Shown: positions 23,335 through 35,875 of the stretch, in pieces
How positions within the stretch are numbered: the first letter of the stretch is position 1
Layout: every line of letters begins with the position of its first letter
The notes under the pieces: generated by a model
Database searches by the model: none
Seen by the model: only the letters and a program-made list of their open reading frames with translations
What the model was told of the DNA's origin: nothing
Assembly: GCA_028023455.1 (NCBI GenBank)
Contig: JAQFVV010006203.1
Span: 10,448,876-10,512,875 of the forward strand
DNA: 64,000 bases
Direction of reading: 5' to 3'
From: Epiperipatus broadwayi
Taxonomy: Eukaryota; Onychophora; Udeonychophora; Euonychophora; Peripatidae
Translations under genes and position numbers: made by a program

Positions 23335-23530
23335 ATATACTATACTGAATTTTGATATAGGGGACTTGAACACAGACTTTCAAGATCCCTTCTGCTATCC
23401 ACTCTATCTCATATAACTGATACACATGACTGCATACCTGTGGAAAAAATAAAAGATCTCCAATATACATATTTTGTGCTGAACCAACCCTCATCAGCTG
23501 GTCCAGATCAACATCTTCAACACATATATA
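23335..23530 (-). repeat. Family C SINE: hammerhead-like head plus tRNA-like unit
   Basis: Read on the minus strand the element begins with a hammerhead-like motif (23509-23455). It continues through a spacer to a tRNA-like unit that includes TATGAGATAGAGTGGATAGC and a B-box GTGTTCAAGTCCC (about 23400-23350). The copy at 35.88-36.06 kb on the plus strand has the same order. A hairpin (23530-23683) follows directly on its plus-strand right side. Confidence 0.7.
23455..23509 (-). ncRNA. Hammerhead ribozyme-like motif, family C SINE (GAAA mutated)
   Basis: The outer stem I is GAUCU/AGAUC and the inner stem I is CCAG/UUGG, with GGA unpaired on one side. The first core box is CUGAUGA (23497-23491). 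Stem II (GGGUU/AGCAC) has decayed, and the second box is AAAA instead of GAAA. Stem III is AUA/UAU with loop UG and the triplet is AUA. Inner stem I pairs differ from the 35.9-kb copy (CUAA/UUGG) but stay paired. Loss of G12 should abolish cleavage. Confidence 0.4.
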
Positions 23531-23683
23531 TAATCAGTGCTTAGTTTATATTAAGATAGTAAATCTTAAAACTTTAATGGACAGCCTTCAATCTATTCCA
23601 ACTCATAAATTGAAGCCTGTCCATTAAAGTTTGAAGATTTGCTATCTTAAAATAAACCAAACACTGATAATATATATATATAT
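23525..23683. repeat. Hairpin element interrupted by the LTR retroelement
   Basis: The left arm (about 23525-23585) and right arm (about 23610-23665) are complementary through AAACTTTAATGGACAG / CTGTCCATTAAAGTTT and AAGATAGTAAATCTT-like blocks. The right arm stops in an (AT)n run exactly where the LTR element begins, so the LTR element appears to have inserted into this hairpin's AT run. Confidence 0.65.
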
Positions 23684-26234
23684 TGAAACAGTAAGATATG
23701 CCTTACCAATCTTAGTTTCACCTTGCCTTCCTATTTCCTACCTTCATGCCATATTTAAAACCCTAATTTTATCGTATTGTGTGTGTACTGCATATATTTA
23801 CCAAAATCCCACCTAAACTTATATGTCTAATGGGGTACCCGTGGTTTTATAATAATTAAAATTGTCATAAATGGTTTTATTTTCAAACTGTCGAGTATAT
23901 TTTATATATATATGCTTGTACAGTAAAGTAGGTCACATATACTCATCTACACACATACTGCGATAATATTTAAAATATTATGAAAATAACTGTTGTTTAA
24001 AGTTAGTTTGTTTTGGATCTGTTTATTTTGTGATATTATTTCACTATATTTGTTTGCATTTAATAAAGTGATATCACTGATAGATAGATTTTGGACATTA
24101 AATTCAAAAGAAAGTTTTAAATATAAAATTTTATTTTAGTTTTTCAAAATCATGCCATTTTCTTTTTAAATCAGTGAGGGTAAGGAAAGAACAATAGTGG
24201 CTAATTTAACTATGTTTGCACCAGTTTTACTAGTAGATTTTAATAAGATTAAAATAACAGAGTTTAAGAGCAGATTTAATTAAAAAAGTGCATTCCTTGT
24301 TTTCCAATTTAATTAATAAATTAAGGAATGGATTTTACCACCGCAGGGTTAGATATAATCAGAGAAAGCATATAAATATGGCTGATTGATTATTATTATT
24401 ATATTAATTAGTCTAATGCATATTGTGACAGCAAAATTATATTTCTGTAATTCTGAAAACTTGAACATTGTAAAACTTTTCTGATTACTTGTTTTATTTG
24501 CGTTATCGGACTGACCAGCTTGTTGGATGGTTAAAACAAGTTTTGAAATTGTTTAACTTTAGAATAACAGGGTAAAGGGGCAGTAGGCTGTTTTCCTTCG
24601 GGAACGAGTGCTTTGGCTGTCCATCATTCACCATCTGATGTCTTGTCACCATACCATCAAGCCCAACTGAACCAGCCCAAAGAATGCAGCTCCTAAAATC
24701 TATGTACTAACTGCTGCTGCTGAACAACACACCCAGGAAAATTCAAAATTTGCTCAAGAACTTTAATGCAAAATTGGAAGTGCCCACGGACGGATCTGAA
24801 TGAATGAGGTAATAAAGTTAACCCGAGATCTCGTGAAACTTTCAGGCTATAGCTAATCTTTTATATACTCCATATTTATGTATTTATTAAATTGTCTTTT
24901 AATGCATGCGGAACTTGTGCTTGGGTTAATTTTCTTTGTGTATCTAAATGTTTTATTTAATTCTTTATTGTAATGAAAATATTTAATTAATTTCTTTAGG
25001 CAAATGCGAGTTAAGTAGGGAAGTTAAATAATGTTTGGTTGCCATATTAATCTATTAAACCACAAACATGCATTTCTCCCTCTCCCATCTATTATATATT
25101 TTAAAATGTCTTATGTATAACAAATTTATTAGAATAAGTGTTTATTTCGCTAAGCTTTGTTGAGAGTCTGCTGGCTATTAAAATATGAAATTTGAGAGAG
25201 AGCTATGCTATTCTTTAATAAATTGCCCTTTTACTAAGTATATTTTAAAATTTAACTGTGTGTTGCTAGCGAATGTGCTTGGGTGCTGAAACCTTACCAT
25301 TTTCAAAGGTCATCAATGGTTAAATCCGTTTCCCGTATTTTACTCCGCATCAGTGTGCTATAATGGCACATGGGAATTATTTCGCATACATCCCCACAGT
25401 TACGAAACTCCTGGGTGTGGGCCAGGCTTGAGCTGTGAGAGGGCTAGAGATGCCCCAAATAAAAGGGAAAATGCCTATCCAAAGCCAAGACCATTTCTTC
25501 ATATTATTTTGTAAAGTTGCATACTCAGAAACTGCACCCCCTCCTTGGCATTATATTGCTGGCACCACCGTACACTTCCCTTAGTAATTATTTTAAATGA
25601 ATTCTATTATTTTAAATGAATTTAAGTTCGTTCAGCATAGCTTGTTCTTATAATTTAGCTAATCACTTCACGAGCGGTTCTCTGTTTCCATTTAAGATTT
25701 CAACTTTAAATAGTTTTAGAATATTAAAATTCTGTTAAAGACTTTACGTGACTCGCGCTTGCCTACCATGTCACTGTATTTTAGACATGTTATATAAACT
25801 ATGACCCAAGTATGAGGTATCAGCTATATTGTTTGCTTTCATATATAGCTATCAAATTTATAGCTAAAATTTCGTTTAACATCTGATTATTAAATATTAT
25901 CTTTAAATTTATTTCTTTTCTTTATTTATTCGGGGTGCAATATAAATTACATAGCATATTAGACTTATCTTGGGCACATCTATAAGTTATTGTTAAATGA
26001 ACCTAGGGCTATTTTACATTTAGAGTCTTTTGTTTTCTCCCTGATCACCGGACCGGCATAAAGTTATACTATTAGTAGCATCAAATGTGTTATCACATAG
26101 AGGGCATTGTGGAGTTTAGACTTTGGATTTGAACTTGGGATTTCTGGGAGGTAACCCTTCCTAGTGTTGAGTTCCATGTCTAGGGTTTAAATTCTGCAGT
26201 GTGTTAGTGAGATAGATGGGTTTTGACCATTACA
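23684..26234 (+). repeat. 5' long terminal repeat
   Basis: This 2551-bp copy matches the 3' LTR along its whole length with scattered substitutions and small indels. It has no long open frame. A short internal hairpin (CATTCCTT ... AAGGAATG, about 24291-24329) is conserved in both LTRs. Promoter and polyadenylation signals cannot be picked out in the AT-rich background. Confidence 0.85.
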
Positions 26235-27211
26235 TAGTATTTTTTTTCCCTGGGTCCATGGCACTTTACAACATGAGGCTTCGATTTAAACACCCACAAA
26301 CCCCTGATAATACTTAGTTCTTTTAATTACCCATTTCCCTGTAGTTTAATATTTTCAATATCGTGATTTATATTTTAAGATATTATATGTATTTTGTTTG
26401 GCTCAGGCATTTAGACAATCACTTGGAGAATTTTCAGTTTAATATAGTACGACACGAGCAATATACTTGTAAACTTTTGTTAGCTCTGGTCGTATTATAA
26501 AAATATTTGTGCGCTAATTACTGTACTAAACATAATTTCAAAAAGAAATAGTGCAACATATATAGTTTTGTATCAAATAAGAATTGCAAAAATAAAAATG
26601 TACTCTAATTGAATGTCTGGTGTCAAACGAAATAATTAAGTTAAATATCCCTGGGGAGGTTAATGATGTAGATGTTGCCACAGGTGGCATTGCACCTTGA
26701 AATAATGATGATGAACTGATTGATTCATGCATGTATAGCTGTAAATAAAAATTTGGATTTGGTCAATTGCTATTTATGTAAATAAGTTTCTGTAAACAAA
26801 AAAAAAAGTAATAATAATAATAATTTGTAAATCTATCCATCTGAAATCATTGAACAAGGAGGAATGACATTGAGATACCCGAATCTAGAAAATAGTTAAA
26901 TAGGATACCGCCAAACAGTTGAGCAAGCAGCAGAAGAATTTTGAGGAAATAAAAATTAATAGTTTGTCATATTTCCAAAATAACAAAAAAAAAGCAGCAT
27001 ATTGAAATCAGTTACAGAATAAAACAAGGACAAACGGAAAGGCCAGAGACCAAGTGGAAGACAGCCAGTCGCCATTGTTTGATAAAGAAAAAGTTTAGTT
27101 AAAAGAACTTTAAAGTTACAAAGATATAGCAAGATAAAAAATAACCAGAAGATTCATGATCCAGAATTGCCACTTACAGCGAAGAAATCATAATAACTTT
27201 AAAAAAAAAAA

Positions 27212-28375
27212 ATGGAAGAGCTAGAACAAAAAGACATAGACACATCCAGATTTCCAGAGCCTCCAACAGTATTAGCAGAAATAAGCCAGCAAACAACAAA
27301 TACAGACTTTCAGTTAAAATATATAGAAGAACTCTTCAGATGACAAACTGAAGAAGCCAGAATCAGGAATGAAGAAGACCAAAAAGAAAAGTGCGAAATG
27401 AAAGAACTGATTGTATTCCTACTTAACAAGGTCAAGGAACTCCATGAGAAACAGGAAGTGCTCCAACAAAAACTTGACGAGAAATATAAGCCAGAATCAG
27501 GGATGAAGAAGACCAAAAAGAAAAGCATGAAATGAGAAAGCTGATTGTATTCCTGCTTAACGAGGTCAAGGAACTCCATGAGAAACGAAGTGCTCCAACA
27601 AAAACTTGATGAGAAATATGAAAGAGAAGAAAGGCTCACCCCGAAATTAAATTTGGAAACATTAATTCTGAAAACAGAAGATAATAATAATGGAACAAAA
27701 GAAGAGGAAGAGAGTGATCAAAACAAAACCACCCCGAACATTCCATTACCGGTCAATGAAGAGAAAATACCAAAAGCCCTGAGGTCACCAATATCCGTAG
27801 AGTCATGATGCCTGACCCAAGCATTCAAACCCAGTTGGCCAAAGTCACCCACATCAAGATATTCCAAGAGGAGATCAGGGAGAACTCTCATTTGCACATA
27901 GATAGTTTGAATGATTTCTTCACATTCTCTGAGACAGAGCCAAAAGAACAAATTGCGATCGCCACCCATCATTTACACAGCTATGTGGAGGACTGATGGA
28001 GCATCATAAAAGTGGAGACTTCACCGAGTATAGCAAGGCCTTATTGAGACACTACTGAAGCAAGGATGCCAGAGTGGCATCTTCAATACTATCTCCTGAG
28101 AAAAATATGGGAGCATCAAAGAAACACATACACAATTCTATATCCGACAGGTTAACCATCTGAGATTGCTCACCACCTTCTCATTCTCTGACATGCACAT
28201 AATCCACACCATCCAGCAGAACAAGCCTCTGTCGATCCAACAACTGATGGCCAGAAGCAGAATTAAAGACACAGAGGTTATGGCAGAATTCCTGACTATG
28301 TTCCTTGGGCCAAAGAACTGCCAGACCAGGAAAAGAGATTGCACCACCCAAGAGGACATTCTCCGAGTATGAGAT
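27212..28375 (+). pseudogene. Gag-like gene of the LTR element, broken
   Basis: An ATG at 27212 opens a frame starting MEELEQKDIDTSRFPEP that ends at TGA (27341). The protein then continues in shifting frames. The N-terminal part is strongly charged and probably coiled-coil (KELHEKQEVLQQKLDEK). The middle (27805-27996) and 3' part (28138-28372) resemble a Ty3-type capsid region, with SGDFTEYSKALLRHY in the usual F-x-x-F-L-x-x-F-W position and QFYIRQVNHLRLLTT after it. I see no CCHC zinc knuckle. At least three frameshifts or stops make it non-functional. Assignment to gag is by overall pattern and by position between LTRs. Confidence 0.65.
27355..27619 (+). repeat. 134-bp tandem duplication inside the gag-like gene
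   Basis: Unit 1 (27355-27488) and unit 2 (27489-27619) both begin AGCCAGAATCAGG and end near GAGAAATAT. Unit 2 has lost 2-3 bases (GAGAAACGAAGTG versus GAGAAACAGGAAGTG), which shifts the frame. The duplication doubles the coiled-coil segment. Confidence 0.9.
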
Positions 28376-28439
28376 CGGTACTACCCACCTGAACCAGGAG
28401 AAGAACAATATATATATAAGTAAGAAGAAAAAAAGCCAC

Positions 28440-28600
28440 CACAAAAAAGTACTTGAATTTGGACACTCTTGCATAATTTTGATTGACATTAACTTGAATT
28501 TGGACATTTTACCTATGCCTAAATTTGGACACTCGTATAAACTTTAAAAAATATATATTCTAACTTGAATCTGAACAATCAAAAAAATGCTTAATAATAT
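28440..28600 (+). repeat. Irregular short repeats ahead of the 3' LTR
   Basis: The phrase (A)CTTGAATTTGGACACTC occurs about four times with drift (28450, 28492, 28519 and 28562), spaced 25-45 bases. It lies between the gag-like gene and the 3' LTR. Confidence 0.7.
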
Positions 28601-28765
28601 ATATACATATTTGCTAGTGAGAAAATGTTGAAATATGATACGGGTATATCATTAAATCTCATTGCCCCTTGTCAAATTTTTTTTGTTGATATCCAAAAAT
28701 ACTAGTAAACACTGGGTATAGAACCTTTTTTTTTTTTAAATTTTTGTTGATGTACTAAGGGAATG

Positions 28766-31325
28766 TGAAACAGTAAGATATACCTTACCAATCTCAGTTT
28801 CACCTTGCCTTCCTATTTCCTACCCTCATGCCATATTTAAAACCCTACTTTTATCATATTGTGTGTATTGCATATATTTACCGAAATCTCACCTAAACTT
28901 ATATGTCTAATGGGGTACTCGGGGTTTTATAATAATTAAAAATTGTCTTAAATTATTTCCATTTTCAAACCGTCAAGTATATTATATATATATGCTTGTA
29001 CAGTAAAGTAGGTCACATATACTCATCTACACACATACTGCGATAATATTTTAAAATATTATGAAAATAACTTGTTTAAACTTAGTTTGTTTTGGGTCTG
29101 TTTATTTTGTGATATTATTTCACTATGCTTGCATTTAATAAAGTGATATCACTGATAGTTAGATTCTGGACATTAAATTCAAAAGAAAGTTATAAATATA
29201 AAATTTTATTTTAGTTTTTCAAAATCATGCCATTTTCTTTTTAAATCTGTGAGGGTAAGGAAAGAATAATAGTGGCTAATTTTAACTATGTTGGTGCCAG
29301 TTTTACTAGTAGATTTTGATAAGGTTAAAATAACAGAGTTTATGAGCAGATTTAATTTAAAAAAATGCATTCCTTGTTTTCCAATTTAATTAATAAATTA
29401 AGGAATGGATTTTACCACCTCAGGGTTAGATTATAATCAGAGAGTGTATATAAATAGGGCTGGCTGATTATTATTATATTAATTAGTCTGATACATATTG
29501 TGACAGCAAAAGTATATTTCTGTAATCCTGAAAACTTGGACATTATAAAACTTTTCTGATTACTTATTTTATTTGCGTTATCGGACTGACCGGCTTGTTG
29601 GATAGTTAAAACAAGTTTTGAAATCGTTTAACCTTAGAATGATGGGGTAAAGGGCCAGTAGGCTGTTTTTCCTCAGGAACCAGTGCATTGGCCATCTGTC
29701 ATTCACCATCCGATGTCCTGTCACCATACCATCAAGCCCAACTGAACCAGCCCAAAGAATGCTGCTCCTAAAATCTACATACTAACTGCTGCTGCTGAAC
29801 AACAAACCCAGGAAAATCAAAATTTGCTAAAGAACTTTCATGCAAAATTGGAAGTGCCCACGAACGGATCTGAAATAATGAGTTAATAAAGTTAACCTGA
29901 GATCACGAGGTAATAAAGTTAACCCGAGATCTCGTGAAACTTTCAGGCTATAGCTAATCTTTTATATACTCCATATTTTTGTATTTATTAAATTGTCTTT
30001 TAATACATGCGGAACTTGTGCTTGGGTTAATTTTCTTTATGTATCTAAATGTTTTATTTAATTCTTTATTGTAATGAAAATATTTAATTAATTTCTTTAG
30101 GCAAATGTGAGTTACATAGGGAAGTTAAATAATGCTTGGTTGCCATATTAATCTATTAAACCACAAACACGCATTTCCCTCTCTCCCATCTATTATATAT
30201 TTTAAAATGTATTTCTTATGTATAACAAATTTATTAGAATAAGTGTTTATTTCTCTAAGCTTTGTTGAGTCTGCTGGCTATTAAAATGTGAAATTTGACA
30301 GAGAGAGCTATTCTGTTCTTTAATGAATTGCCCTTTTAGTAAGTATATTTTAAAATTTAACTGTGTGTTGCTAGCGAATGTGCTTGGGTCCTGAAACCTT
30401 ACCATTTTCAAAGGTCATCAATGGTTAAATCTGTTTCCACTATTTTACTCCGTGGTTGCCAGCAGTGTGCTATAATGGCTAATGGGAATTATTTCACGTA
30501 CATCCCCATAGTTACGAAGCTCCTGGGTGTGGGCCAGGCTTGAGCTGTGAGAGGGCTAGAGATGCCCCAAATAAAAGGTGAAATGCCATCCAAAGCCAAG
30601 ACCGTTTCTTCATATTATTTTGTAAAGTTGCATACTTAGAAACTGCATGCCCTCCTTTGCATTATATCACTGGTACCACCGTACATTTCCCTTAGTAATT
30701 ATTTTAAATGAATTCTATTATTTTAAATGAATTTCAAGTCCGTTCAGCATAGCTCGATCTTATAATTTAGCTAATCACTTCATGAGCAACTCTCTGTTTC
30801 CATTTAAGATTTCAATTTTAAATAGTTTTAGAATATTAAAATTCTGTTAAAGACTTTACATGACTTGCACATGCCTACCATGTCACTGTATTTTAGACAC
30901 GTTATATAAACTATAACCCAAGCATGAGGTATCAGCCATATTATTTGCTTTCATATATAGCTATCAAATTTATAGCTAAAATTTTGTTTAACATCTGATT
31001 ATTAAATATTATCTTTAAATTTATTTCTTTTCTTTATTTATTCGGGGTGCAATGTAAATTACATAGGATATTAGACTTATCTTGGGCACATCTATGTTAA
31101 ATGAACCTAGGGCTATTTTAGATTTAGAGTCTTTTGTTTTCTCCCTGATCACTGGCACCGGCATGAAGTTATACTATTAATAGCATCAAAAGCATTATCA
31201 CATAGAGGGCGTTGTGAGTTTAGACTTTGGATTTGAACTTGAGATTTCTGGGAGGTAACCCTTTCTAGTGTTGAGTTCCATGTCTAGGGTTTTGTTAGCA
31301 AGATAGATGGATTTTGACCATTACA
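28766..31325 (+). repeat. 3' long terminal repeat
   Basis: This 2560-bp copy pairs with 23684-26234. It has a private tandem duplication of about 28 bases (GTTAATAAAGTTAACC..GAGATC, about 29881-29938) that the 5' LTR carries once (near 24808-24836), so that duplication arose after insertion or was lost from the other copy. Confidence 0.85.
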
Positions 31326-31339
31326 ATATATATATATAT

Positions 31340-33700
31340 ATTCTAACCTACTAAATATGGATGACGTTACTATCTATCAAAATAATAACGTACAGGCTGC
31401 TTCCATTAAAGTAAATCGGGCGGGTAACCAAACCCTCTATTATCTACTATGATATTTTATAGCTCTTCGTTAGGTTAGTTATATAATTCAGCTACAGAGA
31501 TATGCAGTTCAGACAGAGATAGAATAAAGAAAATAATTATCATTAATAAAATAGATTTAATAAAACAATTTAGAATAAACTAACATTCTCTCTCTATCCA
31601 AAACACATTCTCTGAGCTATAAGTACTTGCACTGTTCGACAATGATGATGATGATTTTATTTCATTGTTAATATTACTGACTAAATTAAAAACATTCAGT
31701 AATTTGCCCATATGCTCTCAATATTTTATTATTATACAATTAAAAGTTTCCATCTCTTTAACCATGCCACACTTGTAATATTAATCATACTGAATCAATT
31801 CTTTCTTTAAGAGCACTTATAATACTGACACTAATCTCAGGGTTCTCTGTTATATTTACTAAATTTGCTCGGCAGTATTGTGTTGTCCAATAGAACTGAC
31901 ACTCTGGTTGGCTATAGAAAACATTTAACTTATTTAAATTCCAGGTGTCTTCATCCACATATCAACTATTATAATATTTAACGAGATGATGACCCTATTC
32001 AATGACAACGCATAATTTTGAATAATACTGCCAATTTATAATCCAGAATCTCAGTTGGAATGATGAAAAGACAAGGGTGCTTTTGTGTCCCTCCATCACC
32101 CATGACAACACAATACTTAACTAAGATTTAATACTTAGCAATTCACTTAAATGTGTATGGAACAATATGCAATCAAATATATTAGTTTTGGAATAAAGTG
32201 ATTTTACACACACATAAAATAAAATGTTTTGGTCTGAAGTTTCAATTCCATAAATAATTCTTATTAAATTAAAATATAATGAAATATTCTGATCTGCAAT
32301 ATAATTGTCTATCTAGTGTATTGAACTTGAGATCTCATAAATAATTTTTGGACTCAAGAAAGTATTGCAAGTATTATGCAGATATACTTTTATTTAGCAC
32401 ATAAGAAAAATGACTCAAAACAGCTTTTAATAAAACTATATTTATTATTAAATTTCAACAATATTCCAATTTATTCTTACAATTTAACAAAAACAATCCC
32501 TTAGGATTAACATAATAAACAAAAATTTACACTTTAGTTGATCCCATATGGATAAAATAAAATAATAACTAATAATAATTAGTCTATGTTTTTAGACTTA
32601 GATTCGAACTACTTCTTCATCTTTGTTATACATTGACTCAGATTAATTATAACAATTTAAATATTATTGTCGATACACTAACTTATCAGTTTAGTGTATC
32701 TTATATGAACGACTGCTTAACTTTATTCTGACTATTTGTTTTAAAATAAAAATAATTGGATTCTAGGCAATGCGTACAAACGATTATTATCGTCGTATAT
32801 TTAACTAAATGACAGTTTTTTATTTAGATAACTTATTATAATTTATGGGTTATTTATCAGAAGTTACACTTATTATTTTTAATGTTTACCTGAATAACAA
32901 CTGAAGTTGTTATACACACTGTTCTTCTCCGTATAAGTTATATTGTGAGTGCTACTTAATAATTAACTTGAATTAAACTTAATATTTGAACCCTCCTTTG
33001 GCAAATAAAAATTTATAAATCACGCAAATTTAAACTTATTCTTTCCATTGACTAATGTGTGGATTACCCGCACTATTCCGACGCACAGTACAGACATTGA
33101 TCACATATACTAGCACTCTATTTTTACTAAATGGATCGTAAGGAATTTACCTCCAGTATACCCGTTATCTTGCCATAACTTTTAAATAAAACACAATATT
33201 CTACACCTTCTGTGGTGGAATTATCTCTATTTTCTCATGAGGAAAAGGAATGATACCATAGATATGAAGAGTTAACGACTATCTTAAATAGTTTGGTGGG
33301 TCCTTGCCTCTTACCTGGGCATAATAGGAACACACACCAATATAATCCTCTCATGGGATTTTAACGAAGAAATAAACTACATACGGTATAAATGGCTGAT
33401 CGTCCTGGCTCTGGGAAGCGATCGCTTGGGTTATAACCATACCCGAATTCTAGATTTATTTATTCCCCTCATGGAAAATAAAGCTTTTGGGGAGATTATT
33501 TCCATCCCTCAAAATAAATACATACAATTATTACTAATGTGAATATTAATCATATACTGATGCTATTCGGGGCAAGACAAGCAAATACACTAATTACACA
33601 AAAATTTATATACCTGGGTATACTTAAATCAACGTCCGAAATCAATGGATAACACAAAATAAACATAATAATTTTCACCTTTGCCAAAGAAACATTCAAC
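31340..33700 (+). repeat. Family B dispersed repeat, copy 1
   Basis: Blocks in this region recur in the same order and strand at 51.4-53.6 kb. These are ACAGAGATATGCAG (31494), AATCTCAGGG (31833), the GACAAGGGTGCTTTTGTG...CCATGACAAC stretch (about 32070-32112), CTTCTGTGGTGGAA (33207) and AGGAACACACACC with TCATGGGAT (33327-33358). Spacing between blocks is similar. The copies are strongly diverged. No coding capacity is evident, so this may be an LTR or a non-autonomous element. It starts within 20 bases of the 3' LTR end. Confidence 0.55.
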
Positions 33701-35875
33701 AAGTAATTGGTAATATAGTATTTTGAAATAAATTAAGTGAATGCGTTAATAAAAAAAAAAAAAAACAATTGGGAATAAATTCCGCAATTAACATAGTATA
33801 AATTTGTTTTAAACTTTAAATAAATAAGATTCTGTATAGCATTTCTTTTTAATTACTTCTGATAATTTTAACTAGATATTTTATCAATTAGGTATCTGAC
33901 TTTTCTACTTTTACGCATTTAACATATAAATTTATACCCATAATTGCCTATCATAAGTAAACACATTTTATATCAAAAAAATATTTCCATGTCAAATATA
34001 AATTTAACCTAATATAATTAAAAGAAAACATACCTTTATGATTACAAGGTCATTTAAATACTACTTGAATATACATCTTTCAACCTGTTGATAAAAAAAT
34101 ATGCATAATTTTTCAAATAAAAAATATTACTTAACAAATGTTTATTATCTTTTTAGACAATGTTTTTCCGTTGGACAATTCATTTAGATGAAGAACTTGA
34201 TCCTTTCGTAGTTCACGAAGCAAAATTTTAAAACAAGAAACACATTTTATTATATCATTTCGATAAAAGTTGCTTCCATTCTGGCGCATTTAATAATTAA
34301 GCAAAGAAAACATAATAGCGTTGGATATTAATTCTTCTTTGAATTAACTTATATAATTTTGGGATCCAAGAAAGACAATACATAACTTAACATGACGAAT
34401 ATTGGACGATTGACAATCACATGTAGAATTATTTTCTTTTTAATATTGGCAATATGTATCACTTTTATTTAGCTAGCTGGCTTAAGAATAAAACTAATGC
34501 GCGACTTTTATGAAATATTATTATTATAAGGCTGCAGCTGACTTACGTAGATAGAATTTTAAGGACTCTAGTTGAGGTATAATATAACATATTATATTAT
34601 AAAGTTATAATTAAGTCACTTATATTAGTAATTTTTATTCCTACTCTAGGAATTATAAGTCTTCTTTAATAATGAATTTCCGTAATATGCACGCATACAA
34701 AATTTTCAATACTTGCCTTGAGAAAATTTATATTTTCCTTTTTAAAATTATGCAGGTGCATAAGTAAATATCCTGTATCATTCATATTATTTCTAGATAA
34801 TTTTCATTGAATAAATTATATTTTAATGTGAGGAGCTTTCATTATTTTTAAATGCAGACAATGTCAGTTAAAAGAGCGTGAAATTTTATAGTTAACTTTC
34901 CTTAGCTTTTATAATATGTCTTTTAAATTATAAATTTTTCTTTTATACCAAGAAAAAATTATCAAATAAGGTAAAGTTAATAAATAATTGTTTATTTGCT
35001 GGAAATTATTTATATTATTTACTTTAAACATAATGACGCTTTCAGTGATTACTGTAGTCAATACGGTCATTTTAAACTTTAGCACACGATAGTATAATCT
35101 TTTAGTATAAAAACTTTATAATAGGTCGATGGACATAGAAAAGCAGAATATCCTATCAATTAAAATTAGCCAAACATGATATTATCAAACATTTAATGGA
35201 CTGATATTTATTTCTGCAATAAAAATATAAAAAATTTTGTTACCGAATTTCAGTACTCACTCCTTTTTGAAGACTAAATAGCAGACTAAACTTTTTTTTT
35301 TTTTAGTTTTTGGCGGTCTTGTTTTATTTAGCGACCTCTTACAGAGAAAAAATCATTTAATTATACATAAACAAAAGAAAGGAAAAAAAAAACCTATTAC
35401 AGTTATATTTTGTTCTGTATGGTTTAAATGAACTACAAAATAATTTGACAAATAATGTAAAATAATAAATACATTTAATTAACAATATTTATTTGTGATG
35501 TATATTTCTGTATACATTATTGTCTAAATAATTTAACAATAAAATTACCAGAAGCTATTGTTTTATGATAAGATACTCATTTCTTCCCCCCTCTGTCCAT
35601 CTAAATCAATTATTGTTTATAATTTGTGCTTTATACTAGATTTAATTGCTCTTATGGTTAATATTTTTAACTAAACTATTTATGCTCTCTTTCAAAATGA
35701 CATTAAATTACTAAATTTATTAGTTATTGGCTTAAAATATGTTAAAGTGAGTAATAGCCTATTTTATTAATCACTTAATATTATTACTATTTTATTTTTC
35801 TATTTTCTAGAAAAAGGATAGCATTGTTTTCCTGTGGAAACGATGCTAAATAGACCAAGTGTCAATAACACTAGG
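33701..35875. other. AT-rich non-coding DNA
   Basis: Nothing recognised beyond homopolymer runs (A at about 33751-33764, T near 35292). Confidence 0.5.

Larger units (their letters stand above)
23684..31325 (+). mobile_element. Non-autonomous LTR retrotransposon with 2.55-kb LTRs
   Basis: Two direct copies (23684-26234 and 28766-31325) start TGAAACAG and end GACCATTACA, giving the TG...CA ends of an LTR. The interior (26235-28765) holds only a broken gag-like gene. No protease, reverse transcriptase, RNase H or integrase is visible and there is no room for them. A purine-rich AAGGGAATG just before the 3' LTR could be the polypurine tract. No clear primer binding site follows the 5' LTR. ATAT flanks both ends and may be a 4-bp target duplication, though it lies in (AT)n. 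Counted by eye, about 4% of bases differ in a 250-bp LTR stretch (24841 versus 29941 onward). Confidence 0.8.

Noticed and set aside
27310-27639. 109-codon minus-strand open frame over the gag-like gene
   Set aside because: It is the shadow of the plus-strand gag-like tandem duplication. It repeats SSSFCWSTS twice for that reason.
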